Shown: positions 1-7,019 of the stretch, one piece after another | How the letters are laid out: every line of letters starts with the position of its first letter | Numbering within the stretch: position 1 is the stretch's first letter | Assembly (NCBI RefSeq): GCF_900155685.1 | Contig: NZ_LT732548.1 | Location: 3,427,301 to 3,464,621 of the forward strand | DNA: 37,321 nucleotides | From: Paenibacillus bouchesdurhonensis | GTDB taxonomy: Bacteria > Bacillota > Bacilli > Paenibacillales > Paenibacillaceae | Reading direction: 5' to 3' | Notes under the pieces: generated by a model | Databases searched by the model: none | What the model saw: the letters and a program-made list of their open reading frames with translations, nothing else | What the model was told of the DNA's origin: nothing | Program-made: the position numbers and the translations under genes

Positions 1-865
1 CCTGCTGCAGCTTGACTAGCAGCGCCTCAGCCGCCCCACCGCCGCTAATTACAGCGGCCTGCCCTCCTTGCGCCATCTGTGCAGCGGTTTGGCCTGCCGC
101 CAAATTGACCGCTGATCCACTTGATGAAACCGTAGTCGAAGCTAGGGCAGCATGGACCGGAAGCGAAGCTGCGCTCGCTAGATTAGGCGACGTTTGACCC
201 GCCTGTGCCTGAGTTTGTGACGACACTGTCGCATTTGCAGCCCCTTCCCTGGCACCCATTCCGCTGGCTGAACGACTCATATTCCCCAGCATTTCTTCCA
301 GCGTAGAAAGCAGTTCATGAAGAGGCGCGCCAAATATTGTCTGATGCAGACTGGCAACCGTCTCCCCCGTGAGCGGAAGGCCACGTCCCAACGCGATCCC
401 TGCTGTCTGAATCCATTCCGATAAAGGAACAGATGCGGGTTTATGTAAGGTTAACTGCTGTAAGCTTTGCAGACTCTCTTTGGTCAGCGGCAAACCGCTT
501 GTCCTCATCATCTGCACTAGCTCCCGATTGGCTGCCGTATCCTCCAGTCCCATGTCCGCCAGTACACCAGCCAGCAACGCAGCAGACATCGGAGCGGAGG
601 AATTTGAGCTGACAGGCTTCAATACAGCCAAACCATCGGCTGACGGCTGCTGTACCTGCAGCAGTGTCGTTTCTCCTTGACGCAGCGGAGTTTCTAAAGC
701 AGCGTGAAGCTTCACGCCTTGCACCTGAATCACCGCTTCCTGTCCATTCTCTGAGACACTCAGCACAGTTCCTCTTACCACCTGTCCGGTTTTTAGTTCT
801 AAGGCCCGCGGCTCTCCCGGCCGGGAATCCCCCATAAGACTGCGCAGCAGCGGTCCGATATTCAT
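1..865 (-). CDS. ylqG: YlqG-like / FliK-like protein, N-terminal 288 codons (cut by window edge)
   Basis: An open frame runs without a stop from ATG 865 to base 1, so only the N-terminal part is present. The start has a good ribosome binding site (AGGAGGATACTC before ATG). The protein begins MNIGPLLRSLMGD and is rich in Leu, Gln, Ala and Ser, with a long low-complexity Ala/Ser/Gln/Gly stretch around residues 195-280. That composition and layout resemble flagellar hook-length-control (FliK-like) proteins. The position directly downstream of rnhB matches ylqG of Bacillus, whose function is not established. Product naming therefore rests on synteny and composition. No signal peptide or membrane segment is visible, and the C-terminal domain that would settle the family lies outside the window. 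Confidence 0.72.
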   Translation of the reverse strand, partial: MNIGPLLRSLMGDSRPGEPRALELKTGQVVRGTVLSVSENGQEAVIQVQGVKLHAALETPLRQGETTLLQVQQPSADGLAVLKPVSSNSSAPMSAALLAGVLADMGLEDTAANRELVQMMRTSGLPLTKESLQSLQQLTLHKPASVPLSEWIQTAGIALGRGLPLTGETVASLHQTIFGAPLHELLSTLEEMLGNMSRSASGMGAREGAANATVSSQTQAQAGQTSPNLASAASLPVHAALASTTVSSSGSAVNLAAGQTAAQMAQGGQAAVISGGGAAEALLVKLQQ

Positions 866-901
866 GAGTATCCTCCTGTAATTCCATCAATGGTACGGAA
901 A

Positions 902-923
902 ACCCGCCTTGCTAAAGACGGGT
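902..923 (-). terminator. Weak hairpin between rnhB and ylqG
   Basis: On the minus strand ACCCGTC pairs with GGCGGGT (one G-T pair) around an 8-base loop and is followed by TTTTCC. It sits 13 bases after the rnhB stop. It may act as a partial terminator that lowers ylqG expression; the T-run is short. Confidence 0.45.
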
Positions 924-935
924 CAATGAAGAACA

Positions 936-1556
936 TTAAAACAACGTCTGTTCCTGAACGAATAAATTGCGCATAAAACTCTTGCGATGCATGGGTGTCG
1001 GCCCTAGGGCTTGTATACGCTCCCGATGAAGCTTGGTTGCATATCCCTTATGAGTAGCGATGCCGTATTCCGGGTACAGCACATCCCACTCGCCTTCGCA
1101 AAGCCGATCCCGCGTCACTTTGGCCACAATGGAAGCTGCGGCTATAGACTGACTTACGGCATCTCCCTTAATGACGGCCATTTGCTCGATGCCCACATCG
1201 ATTTTCTCCGCATCGACGAGCAGTACATCCGGTCTGATCACCAGCTGTTCTACAGCCTGTTTCATAGCAAGGCGCGTTGCCTGTTTAATATTGAGCCGAT
1301 CAATCGCCTCTGCATCGACAAAGCCAGTGCTTACAGCTAACGCTTCTTTCATAATGATGTCGTATAGTCTTTCTCGCTTCTTGGCGGTCAGCTTTTTCGA
1401 ATCATTGACTTCCTCTAAGATTAATCCATGCGGCAAAATGACTGCCGCAGCAACAACGTCGCCAAACAAACAACCTCGTCCCACTTCGTCAATTCCCGCG
1501 ATATGCTGAAACGAGCGCTGCCAGTATTCTTTTTCATACGTTAATAAATCACTCAT
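936..1556 (-). CDS. rnhB: Ribonuclease HII
   Basis: RNase HII hydrolyses the RNA strand of RNA-DNA hybrids and nicks at misincorporated ribonucleotides in the cytoplasm. The 206-residue protein has the hallmark motif GIDEVGRG near residue 21, which carries the first catalytic Asp and Glu. A second Asp lies in LLVDAEKID, and the conserved block KGDAVSQSIAAASIVAKVTRD contains the remaining metal-binding Asp. The length is slightly short compared with B. subtilis RnhB, because the N-terminal extension typical of some Bacillus proteins is missing. In Bacillus rnhB follows rbgA directly; here a transferase gene with its own promoter and terminator sits between them. Confidence 0.96.
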   Translation of the reverse strand: MSDLLTYEKEYWQRSFQHIAGIDEVGRGCLFGDVVAAAVILPHGLILEEVNDSKKLTAKKRERLYDIIMKEALAVSTGFVDAEAIDRLNIKQATRLAMKQAVEQLVIRPDVLLVDAEKIDVGIEQMAVIKGDAVSQSIAAASIVAKVTRDRLCEGEWDVLYPEYGIATHKGYATKLHRERIQALGPTPMHRKSFMRNLFVQEQTLF

Positions 1557-1694
1557 TGTGCCTCCTTGTTATTTACAAGCCCACCGACCCCAACCTGGAA
1601 AATTAAATCGATCTAACAACTCCGAATGCCCGCTAACGCAAGCCCTACACATGGTTATATCAGTAATATCGGAAGCTGAGCCTGATTTATATAG

Positions 1695-1730
1695 ACCTTA
1701 AATAAAATAAAGACCGGGTCGCTTACCCGG
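1695..1730 (-). terminator. Intrinsic terminator after the WecA/TagO-like gene
   Basis: On the minus strand CCGGGT (1730-1725) pairs with ACCCGG (1719-1714) around a 5-base loop. The stem is followed by a T-rich tail, TCTTTATTTTATTT. It lies 11 bases beyond the stop at 1742 and separates this gene from rnhB. Confidence 0.85.
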
Positions 1731-1741
1731 CCAGACATACT

Positions 1742-2716
1742 TTAAGTTTGTATAAGGAGCAATATGATCGATGACAGGCAAAGGCATGTGCTAATTAACC
1801 AAAGAAACATTACGGTTTGCCGATGGCTCAGGCCTGCGCGAAGCAAGCGGTAGTGCACCTGGCTCGCATCAGCCTCATAAATTGATTTTCCTTGCAAGAA
1901 TCGTTTGACTACGACAAAAATATTGTCAAAAATCGGCACCCCAAGCGCTAATACAGGAATAAACAGCGATAAGACCGTAGCTTGCTTAAAGGCACCATCC
2001 AACGCAATAACCGCCAAAATAAAGCCTAGAAACGTTGCTCCCGCATCCCCCATAAATATTTTGGCAGGAGGCTTGTTGTAGCGCAAGTAGGCCAATGCCA
2101 CGCCCACTAGAATCATAGCCATGATGGCTGAATTGGATTGACCTTTAGTCACAGCCACGATGAACAGCGTGATCGCGGATATGGCGGATAATCCGCCTGC
2201 CAGCCCGTCCAATCCATCCGAGAAATTAATTACCGTGGTTACTCCGAAGATCCACAGAATCGTCAGTATAAACTGCAATATTCCCGGCAAAACAACGTAC
2301 TCCCCGGAAATCGGGTTAAAAAAACCTGTAAAGGAAATGCCTGAAGCATATACGATTACGGCAGCCGACACTTGAACGATCAGTTTGGGAAGCGCCGGAA
2401 AATCCTTGCCTTTGGTCTTATACCAATCGTCAAGCGTGCCGATGACGAGGAGCAATATTCCTCCGATGAAGATCGCTGCCGTTTCCAGGTTGTACTCTCT
2501 GCCGACAATCAAATATGTAACAAAGAAACCAATGAAGATGACGTAGCTGGCAGTAAGCGGAATCGGTTCACGGTGCAGCTTTCGTTCGACGTCCTTCCGG
2601 GGTTTATCTACAAAATCAAGCCGAAAGGCCAATCTTCCGAATGGGGGGATTAGCAAATATACGATTAGAAAAGACATAATAAACGAAATTACATATAAAA
2701 TGATCAACACCACCAT
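1742..2716 (-). CDS. WecA/TagO/MraY-family polyprenyl-phosphate sugar-1-phosphate transferase
   Basis: Members of this family move a sugar-1-phosphate from a UDP-sugar to undecaprenyl phosphate, the first step of teichoic acid, O-unit or peptidoglycan assembly. The protein has about 324 residues and roughly ten hydrophobic segments. Catalytic Asp motifs are present: GTLDDWYKTKG, NFSDGLDGLAGG and FMGDAGATFLGF. The cytoplasmic loop near residue 45 reads LHREPIPLTAS, where TagO/WecA usually have KPTPxxGG, and the late His motif reads QVHYRLL instead of HLHHRLL. This suggests a paralogue of TagO rather than MraY itself; the substrate cannot be assigned. The start is uncertain: ATG 2716 (or TTG 2719) lacks a Shine-Dalgarno sequence and lies close behind the promoter, so translation may be nearly leaderless. 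The gene interrupts the usual rbgA-rnhB adjacency. Confidence 0.82.
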   Translation of the reverse strand: MVVLIILYVISFIMSFLIVYLLIPPFGRLAFRLDFVDKPRKDVERKLHREPIPLTASYVIFIGFFVTYLIVGREYNLETAAIFIGGILLLVIGTLDDWYKTKGKDFPALPKLIVQVSAAVIVYASGISFTGFFNPISGEYVVLPGILQFILTILWIFGVTTVINFSDGLDGLAGGLSAISAITLFIVAVTKGQSNSAIMAMILVGVALAYLRYNKPPAKIFMGDAGATFLGFILAVIALDGAFKQATVLSLFIPVLALGVPIFDNIFVVVKRFLQGKSIYEADASQVHYRLLRAGLSHRQTVMFLWLISTCLCLSSIILLLIQT

Positions 2717-2733
2717 CAAGTATAATCAACAAG

Positions 2734-2762
2734 ATTATACAATCTTACCGGAAGATTGTCGA
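2734..2762 (-). promoter_or_regulatory. Strong SigA-type promoter of the WecA/TagO-like gene
   Basis: On the minus strand TCGACA (2762-2757) and TATAAT (2739-2734) are separated by 17 bases, close to the SigA consensus. The -10 lies inside a dyad, AAGATT-4 nt-AATCTT, that could bind a regulator. The predicted start of transcription is only about 8-11 bases before the start codon. Confidence 0.75.
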
Positions 2763-2812
2763 TATTCTTGGTAACTTGGAAGACAAGGCAGCGCATTTGC
2801 CGTATTTGTCAA

Positions 2813-2845
2813 AATAACCGTCTTCCCTAAAGGAAGACGGTTATT
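2813..2845 (-). terminator. Intrinsic terminator after rbgA
   Basis: A perfect 14-bp stem (AATAACCGTCTTCC with its complement) encloses a 5-base loop. On the minus strand it is followed by TTG and lies 8 bases beyond the rbgA stop. It ends the rplS-side operon before the transferase gene. Confidence 0.88.
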
Positions 2846-2853
2846 GCATTGAT

Positions 2854-3717
2854 TTAATAAGGAGCTTCCAGGGAATATCTTCCTAGCTTACCAGCTCTCA
2901 GCTCACGCAAAAGCACGCTTGAAGCCTTCTCCAGGTCTACCCGCCCGCCGCTCATCAAGCAGCCTCGTTTACGGCCTACAGCCTCCATAACGGCAACAAT
3001 CTCATCGGGATTCTCGAAATCCTCCGGAGCCTCTTCCATTTCAAAGCGCTCGGCAAATGGCTGCCAATAATATTTCGCCAAATATTTCACTGCAAAAAAA
3101 GCAATATCCTCGATGTTCAGTATCTCTTCACGGATCGCTCCGGTTACTGCTAGTCGATATCCTACATTCTGATCCTCAAATTTTGGCCACAATATCCCTG
3201 GCGTATCGAGCAGTTCCATCTCGGTGCCTACTTTGATCCACTGCTGCCCTTTCGTTATTCCCGGCCGATCCCCAGTCGCTGCAATATTTCGCCCTGCCAT
3301 CCGGTTAATAAGCGTCGATTTTCCAACGTTCGGAATTCCGACAATCAGTGCCCTGATCGACCTCGGATTCATTCCTTTAGCCAACTGCTTCTCGATCTTA
3401 TCCTTCAGCAGTTCCTTAGCCAAAGCCGGAATTTCTTTGACGCCTTGTCCGCTCGAAGCATCTACTGCAATAGCGGCAAAGCCCTCTTTCTCAAAATAAT
3501 CGATCCACTCACGCGTTATCGCCGGGTCAGCCAAGTCCGCTTTGTTCAGCAGGATGAGCCGCGGCTTGCCCTGCAATATTTCATCGATCATCGGATTGCG
3601 GCTAGACAGCGGCAACCTTGCGTCCAACAGCTCTATTACGACGTCTATCAGCTTCAATTTCTCCTGAATCTGGCGACGTGCTCTCGTCATATGTCCGGGA
3701 AACCACTGTATCGTCAT
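2854..3717 (-). CDS. rbgA: Ribosome biogenesis GTPase RbgA (YlqF)
   Basis: RbgA is an essential circularly permuted GTPase that helps assemble the late 50S ribosomal subunit in Firmicutes. The permuted order is visible: the G4 motif NKAD (residues 58-61) precedes the G1 P-loop GIPNVGKST (127-135) and the G3 motif DTPG (171-174). The N-terminus [15 protein letters not shown] is the family signature. At 287 residues it has the normal length, including the C-terminal RNA-binding region. The ATG at 3717 follows GAGGTGATGAC. It lies 40 bases after sipS and downstream of rplS, the conserved arrangement linking it to L19 and large-subunit assembly. Confidence 0.97.
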   Translation of the reverse strand: MTIQWFPGHMTRARRQIQEKLKLIDVVIELLDARLPLSSRNPMIDEILQGKPRLILLNKADLADPAITREWIDYFEKEGFAAIAVDASSGQGVKEIPALAKELLKDKIEKQLAKGMNPRSIRALIVGIPNVGKSTLINRMAGRNIAATGDRPGITKGQQWIKVGTEMELLDTPGILWPKFEDQNVGYRLAVTGAIREEILNIEDIAFFAVKYLAKYYWQPFAERFEMEEAPEDFENPDEIVAVMEAVGRKRGCLMSGGRVDLEKASSVLLRELRAGKLGRYSLEAPY

Positions 3718-3757
3718 GTCATCACCTCAGTTCCCGTTAATCCCTTTTGTCGGGTCA

Positions 3758-4381
3758 TCATTTATGCTTAATCGCTTTAATATCCGGTAAAGGCCAGAAC
3801 ACCAGATCTGCTCTTCCGACGATATCCTTGTACGGCACAAAGCCGATTCTCCGGCTATCCGTGCTGTTGGAGCGATTATCTCCTAGCACGAAGATATGTC
3901 CCTCAGGAACCGTACTCTCCTGAACAAACTCATTTGGGAAATTTCCCTCTGTATTATAGAGCTGATTATTGTTATGTTTCTCAGTTACAACATCTTTAAT
4001 GTACGTTTCATCAACTACTTCCCCGTTCACCATAAGGGTATCGCCCTCAACCTGTACCGTATCTCCGGGAATGCCAATCACCCGCTTAATGAAATCACGG
4101 CCTTGCGAAGGGACGTGGAAGACGACAACTTCGCCATGCTTCGGCGCACGGATGTCATAAATAATTTTATTAACAATGATTCTTTCACTCGTATGGAAGT
4201 TCGGCTGCATCGACTCTCCATCAACAATAAAAGGAGCGAACAACAGCCAACGGATAAGAAGAACCAACACGACAGCAATAACTATGGCCTTCAGCCACTC
4301 CAACGCTTCGTTCTTTTCTTTGCTTGGCGGATCCTCCGGCAACCCGGTCTGGCCCGTTTCCGATTGAAATTGCTGTTCCAT
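3758..4381 (-). CDS. lepB: Type I signal peptidase (SipS/LepB family)
   Basis: This enzyme removes signal peptides from exported proteins at the outer face of the membrane. The 207-residue protein has a charged cytoplasmic N-terminus, one membrane segment at about residues 31-50, the nucleophile Ser57 in GESMQP, and the general base Lys99 in GRDFIKRVIGIPGD. The later family box GDNRSNSTDSR is also present. ATG 4381 is chosen over an upstream TTG because GAGG lies 9 bases before it. Signal peptidase genes occur between rplS and rbgA in several Firmicutes. The terminator after rplS implies partial read-through or a separate promoter. Confidence 0.95.
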   Translation of the reverse strand: MEQQFQSETGQTGLPEDPPSKEKNEALEWLKAIVIAVVLVLLIRWLLFAPFIVDGESMQPNFHTSERIIVNKIIYDIRAPKHGEVVVFHVPSQGRDFIKRVIGIPGDTVQVEGDTLMVNGEVVDETYIKDVVTEKHNNNQLYNTEGNFPNEFVQESTVPEGHIFVLGDNRSNSTDSRRIGFVPYKDIVGRADLVFWPLPDIKAIKHK

Positions 4382-4434
4382 AGTTCGCAACCTCGCTTTG
4401 TCATAAAATATGTAACGAAACGGCTATTACTTAA

Positions 4435-4471
4435 TAAAAATAGTAAAGGGGCTTGAATAAATACAAGCCCC
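4435..4471 (-). terminator. Intrinsic terminator after rplS
   Basis: On the minus strand GGGGCTTG pairs with CAAGCCCC around an 8-base loop, followed by TTTACTATTTTTATT. It lies 18 bases past the rplS stop codon and ends most rplS transcripts. Confidence 0.88.
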
Positions 4472-4489
4472 CACTTGATCGTTAACGGA

Positions 4490-4834
4490 TTAACGACGCG
4501 CTTCTTTAATTCTAGCTGCTTTACCGCGAAGTTCACGAAGATAGTACAGTTTCGCACGACGCACTTTACCACGGCGAGCCACTTCGATTTTATCGAGTTT
4601 CGGGGAATGAAGTGGGAAAGTTCTTTCCACACCAACACCGTTAGAAATTTTACGAACTGTAAAAGTCTCACTGATTCCGCCGCCACGACGCTTAATTACA
4701 ACACCTTCAAACAATTGGATACGCTCACGAGTTCCCTCGATAACCTTAACGTGCACTTTCAAAGTGTCACCGGCGCGAAAGCTCGGAATATCTTTGCGAA
4801 GTTGTTCTTGCGTAATCGCTTGTACGATATTCAT
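4490..4834 (-). CDS. rplS: 50S ribosomal protein L19
   Basis: L19 sits at the 30S-50S interface of the ribosome. The 114-residue protein starts [19 protein letters not shown] and contains the family core [41 protein letters not shown] (split motifs [13 protein letters not shown] and [14 protein letters not shown]), then [19 protein letters not shown]. The length is typical. In most Bacillales it is the next gene after trmD; here the two are about 14.6 kb apart, and rplS has acquired or kept its own promoter and a structured leader. Confidence 0.98.
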   Translation of the reverse strand: MNIVQAITQEQLRKDIPSFRAGDTLKVHVKVIEGTRERIQLFEGVVIKRRGGGISETFTVRKISNGVGVERTFPLHSPKLDKIEVARRGKVRRAKLYYLRELRGKAARIKEARR

Positions 4835-4929
4835 CTATGACTCCCTCCTTCCACTCAGGTGTTCTTGCCTCTTCCGGAGAACCCCTTGTTCTCCCTCATC
4901 ATCCGCAGCGGACCACCGAATTCACAACA
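4835..4929 (-). promoter_or_regulatory. Structured rplS leader (candidate L19 autoregulatory leader)
   Basis: The predicted 5' UTR is about 95 bases. It contains two compact hairpins on the minus strand: TCCGC-T-GCGGA (4912-4902) and GGAGAAC-5 nt-GTTCTCC (4894-4876). The ribosome binding site GGAAGGAGGGAG follows. An L19 leader that allows feedback by the protein is known in Firmicutes; whether this one matches that consensus was not checked. Confidence 0.5.
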
Positions 4930-4935
4930 AGAAAA

Positions 4936-4964
4936 ATTTTATCACATTTAACCAGCGTTAGCAA
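4936..4964 (-). promoter_or_regulatory. rplS promoter
   Basis: On the minus strand TTGCTA (4964-4959) and TAAAAT (4941-4936) are 17 bases apart, a good SigA-type match. It would let rplS be transcribed independently of the trmD operon from which it is separated. Confidence 0.62.
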
Positions 4965-5076
4965 GCTATAATAAGAACCTCTGACACCTTAATCACTAAG
5001 GATAGTTTCTGCATTTTAAGAAGCGCTGTTTAAATGTTTTTTATGAGAACATTACAAATAATTATTAATAGCACTA

Positions 5077-5199
5077 TTATACTGACCCAATAATCCAATA
5101 TAGAGGTATGTCTTGATTTAAGCCTATTATCACTCCAACTACGATTTCAAGAATACCTACCCACTTAATTAAAACACTAATTGCATTACGCTTTTCCAT
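5077..5199 (-). CDS. Small membrane peptide, 40 residues, unrecognised (possibly truncated)
   Basis: ATG 5199 follows a strong ribosome binding site (GGAGG, 9 bases upstream) and lies 48 bases after the SHOCT-domain gene. The frame encodes 40 residues starting MEKRNAISVLIKWVG. It has a hydrophobic stretch (ILEIVVGVIIGL) and a second hydrophobic run just before the stop (LYWIIGSV). The abrupt end inside an apparent second membrane helix suggests a truncated relative of a longer two-helix protein, but the reading frames beyond the TAA show no obvious continuation. I do not recognise a family. Coding status rests on the ribosome binding site and composition only. Confidence 0.5.
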   Translation of the reverse strand: MEKRNAISVLIKWVGILEIVVGVIIGLNQDIPLYWIIGSV

Positions 5200-5247
5200 T
5201 TACAATGCCCTCCATGAACTTAACATTATTTAATGCCTCTATAGGAA

Positions 5248-6045
5248 TCAGGAGTTTATTAGTTTATTCTTTTGCTTATCAAATTCTTCTCGTGTAATAA
5301 ATCCTTCTTTTAATAAATTAGATAATTTAATTAATTCGTCTGCTGTTGAGTGATCCGGTTTATTCAATTCAACAACTGCATCCTGAACATGCTCATCCTC
5401 TGAATCATCTGAATCCATAATTATGTAGTTCAAAATATTTTTCCAGTGCATTGCATTTTTGTAATTGTCTTGGAATAAAGGGCTATATTTTCGAATACTC
5501 TCAGGGTAATCTCCAAAGGTAATTCTATAGAATGATTTTTTAGTATCATTAACTACAATTTGCAGTTGAATTCCTGATACCTCTTCTTCGGTTTCGATCG
5601 TCGAGCGATATATTCTGGTTTTTGAATCCTCCGCAATAATTATTTGTGCTTGGAAGATATCCTTGTAGTCAAACACTTTTTTTCGGAAAGAATATTTACT
5701 TAGCCCTTTAATAAGTGTTTTGCCAGTATTATCATATTCATTTTCTAGAATGCATACTTTTTTCCTAGTCTCGTCAATAGCTATGCACGTTTCTCCATCT
5801 TCCGCCAAAAATTTTTGGGAAGGAGTAAAATCACCATCTTTTTCCAACGATTTAAGAGCCATTTGTTCAACTTCACTCTTTAAATCTTCCTCTTCTTTTT
5901 TATCCAATGATAGTCCTTTAAAAGCACTGAATCCTATTCCTGCCAAACCAATAACGACAAGAAATCCACTTTCTGTTGATATACCGATAATAACAAGAGT
6001 TGCAAAAAGTAGCATACCTAAGCAGCCTAAACCTAAGAACTTCAA
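5248..6045 (-). CDS. SHOCT-domain membrane protein, function unknown
   Basis: The 265-residue protein has two hydrophobic segments at the N-terminus (residues 4-22 and 27-43), a charged linker (KKEEEDLKSEVEQ), a cytoplasmic middle region of about 180 residues that I do not recognise, and a C-terminal SHOCT-like domain. The last is seen in ADELIKLSNLLKEGFITREE followed by a Lys-rich end. SHOCT domains are short helical C-terminal modules thought to mediate oligomerisation. The start is TTG at 6045 with GGTGGGGGCG upstream. The gene is AT-rich compared with the core genes and belongs to the accessory insertion. A role in lantibiotic immunity cannot be excluded, but nothing in the sequence supports it. 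Confidence 0.8.
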   Translation of the reverse strand: MKFLGLGCLGMLLFATLVIIGISTESGFLVVIGLAGIGFSAFKGLSLDKKEEEDLKSEVEQMALKSLEKDGDFTPSQKFLAEDGETCIAIDETRKKVCILENEYDNTGKTLIKGLSKYSFRKKVFDYKDIFQAQIIIAEDSKTRIYRSTIETEEEVSGIQLQIVVNDTKKSFYRITFGDYPESIRKYSPLFQDNYKNAMHWKNILNYIIMDSDDSEDEHVQDAVVELNKPDHSTADELIKLSNLLKEGFITREEFDKQKNKLINS

Positions 6046-6076
6046 ACTATCGCCCCCACCTAATATTTGCCAGTTA

Positions 6077-6105
6077 ATTGTATCATTTTCGACAAAATAG
6101 GTCTA
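6077..6105 (-). promoter_or_regulatory. Likely promoter of the SHOCT-domain gene
   Basis: On the minus strand TAGACC (6105-6100) and TACAAT (6082-6077) are 17 bases apart, about 30 bases before the TTG start. Confidence 0.45.
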
Positions 6106-6189
6106 CAGGACTAGTAAGCTGGTGAAGGTAAAGAGGAATTAGTTCCATATATCCTAAGTGCTTGATAAATATCTATTTTACCAGTAGCG

Positions 6190-6238
6190 ACAAAGAAAAA
6201 AGTTATGCAAGAGAATGGACATCTCTATGCATAACTTT
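6190..6238 (-). terminator. Terminator of the tRNA-Pro gene
   Basis: On the minus strand AAAGTTATGCA (6238-6228) pairs perfectly with TGCATAACTTT (6209-6199), with an inner AGAGA/TCTCT extension, followed by TTTCTTTG. It begins 6 bases after the tRNA 3' end. Confidence 0.85.
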
Positions 6239-6244
6239 ACTGGA

Positions 6245-6318
6245 TCGGAGTAGCGGGATTCGAACCCACGGCCTCACCCACCCCAAGGGTGCGCGCTACC
6301 TGACTGCGCCATACCCCG
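6245..6318 (-). tRNA. tRNA-Pro, anticodon GGG
   Basis: Seventy-four bases fold as a complete cloverleaf on the minus strand. The acceptor stem is CGGGGTA with TACTCCG (one G-T pair), and the D stem is GCGC/GCGC with a 9-base loop containing GG. The anticodon stem CACCC/GGGTG encloses the loop TTGGGGT, giving anticodon GGG, and the T arm GTGGG-TTCGAAT-CCCGC is intact. The discriminator base is A. The 3' CCA is not encoded in register: the bases after A73 are TCCA. A TATAAT at 6329-6324 lies just upstream, leaving almost no 5' leader. It stands alone, not in a tRNA array. Confidence 0.93.
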
Positions 6319-6472
6319 ATATAATTATATATGTATATGTCCAAAGCTGCTAAAAAGAACCCTATCTACGATGATAACGTAATAGATATAATCAATCCCG
6401 TCAACTCGTATATGAGAAATCGTAGCATAACTCATACATCTATGTCTAGTGCTTGTGCCCCTAACAAGAGTA

Positions 6473-6510
6473 AAGAGCGCGCGGCGATCTTCCTCGCTGC
6501 AAGCGCTCTT
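6473..6510 (-). terminator. GC-rich hairpin after the micro-ORF pair
   Basis: AAGAGCGC pairs with GCGCTCTT and continues as GCGGCGA with TCGCTGC (two bulged A, one G-T pair). On the minus strand it lies 30 bases after micro-ORF 2 and is followed by TACTCTTG, a poor T-run. Its stability suggests a terminator or RNA end-protecting structure. Confidence 0.5.
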
Positions 6511-6539
6511 ATATTAGCTTGAGTATTAACCAACGATAA

Positions 6540-6614
6540 TCAATCATACGGCAATACTTCATTCAATAACTCAAATTCTTCATCGATCGGGTCAATTAAG
6601 TATTCACTTAACAT
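6540..6614 (-). CDS. Micro-ORF 2, 24-residue acidic peptide
   Basis: ATG 6614 follows AAGGGGG at an 8-base spacing, and the frame overlaps nothing. It encodes 24 residues starting MLSEYLIDPIDEEF and ending in VLPYD, strongly acidic and without Cys. It begins 14 bases after the stop of micro-ORF 1, so the two look like a small operon. A longer version starting at GTG 6632, overlapping the micro-ORF 1 stop, is possible but lacks a ribosome binding site. I do not recognise it. Coding status is uncertain. Confidence 0.42.
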   Translation of the reverse strand: MLSEYLIDPIDEEFELLNEVLPYD

Positions 6615-6628
6615 CCAGGTAACCCCCT

Positions 6629-6757
6629 TCACTGCAAAAGCTTTTTCCGGCCGCCGGCATAAAAATCAAGGATATCATCTACCGTTAACATCCGATCATC
6701 TTCTCTTCGTCCATTATCCTGTGACTGCTTTGATTCGTTTTTCTCTGTCTGTTCCAT
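6629..6757 (-). CDS. Micro-ORF 1, 42-residue charged peptide
   Basis: ATG 6757 follows GGGAGG at a 9-base spacing. The 42-residue product starts MEQTEKNESKQSQDNGRRED, which looks disordered, and ends with a more structured segment, MLTVDDILDFYAGG, then RKKLLQ. There is no Cys, signal peptide or membrane helix, so it is not a lanthipeptide precursor. With micro-ORF 2 it forms a probable two-gene unit ending in the hairpin at 6473-6510. The family is unknown to me. Confidence 0.48.
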   Translation of the reverse strand: MEQTEKNESKQSQDNGRREDDRMLTVDDILDFYAGGRKKLLQ

Positions 6758-7019
6758 GAAGCTCTGCCTCCCAAACTAATAAGCGTGATTAGGCGCCTCT
6801 AGTTTTATTAACCAGAAGCTCTAATCCTGAAACAGCGTTGCCGCAAGATCTTTTGTAATCCGCCAAATAATATACAGTGACATAATCATCATATTACGCA
6901 GGGTCTATAAGTGTGCCAGTCTACAAAAAATTGATGAACAATTTACATTTTCTACACTTATTCCGCACCTGCTTTCATATACAATAGAGTTAGCAAGTTA
7001 ACTATGAAGGAGAGTCATT

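Noticed and set aside
441..890. 149-codon minus-strand open frame starting MMELQEDTHEYRT
   Set aside because: It overlaps the ylqG-like frame that continues to the window edge and has the better ribosome binding site and protein-like composition; this one is a shifted shadow frame.
6245..6318. tRNA-Pro as an integration (att) site for the island
   Set aside because: No direct repeat of the tRNA 3' end was found near the other island border by eye, and there is no integrase. The tRNA lies inside, not at the edge of, the accessory segment.
6331..6522. 63-codon plus-strand open frame downstream of the tRNA
   Set aside because: It lacks a ribosome binding site, runs through the tRNA-Pro promoter region and a GC-rich hairpin, and opposes the better-supported micro-ORFs.
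6540..6757. Micro-ORFs as additional lanthipeptide precursors
   Set aside because: Neither peptide contains Cys or an FNLD-type leader box.
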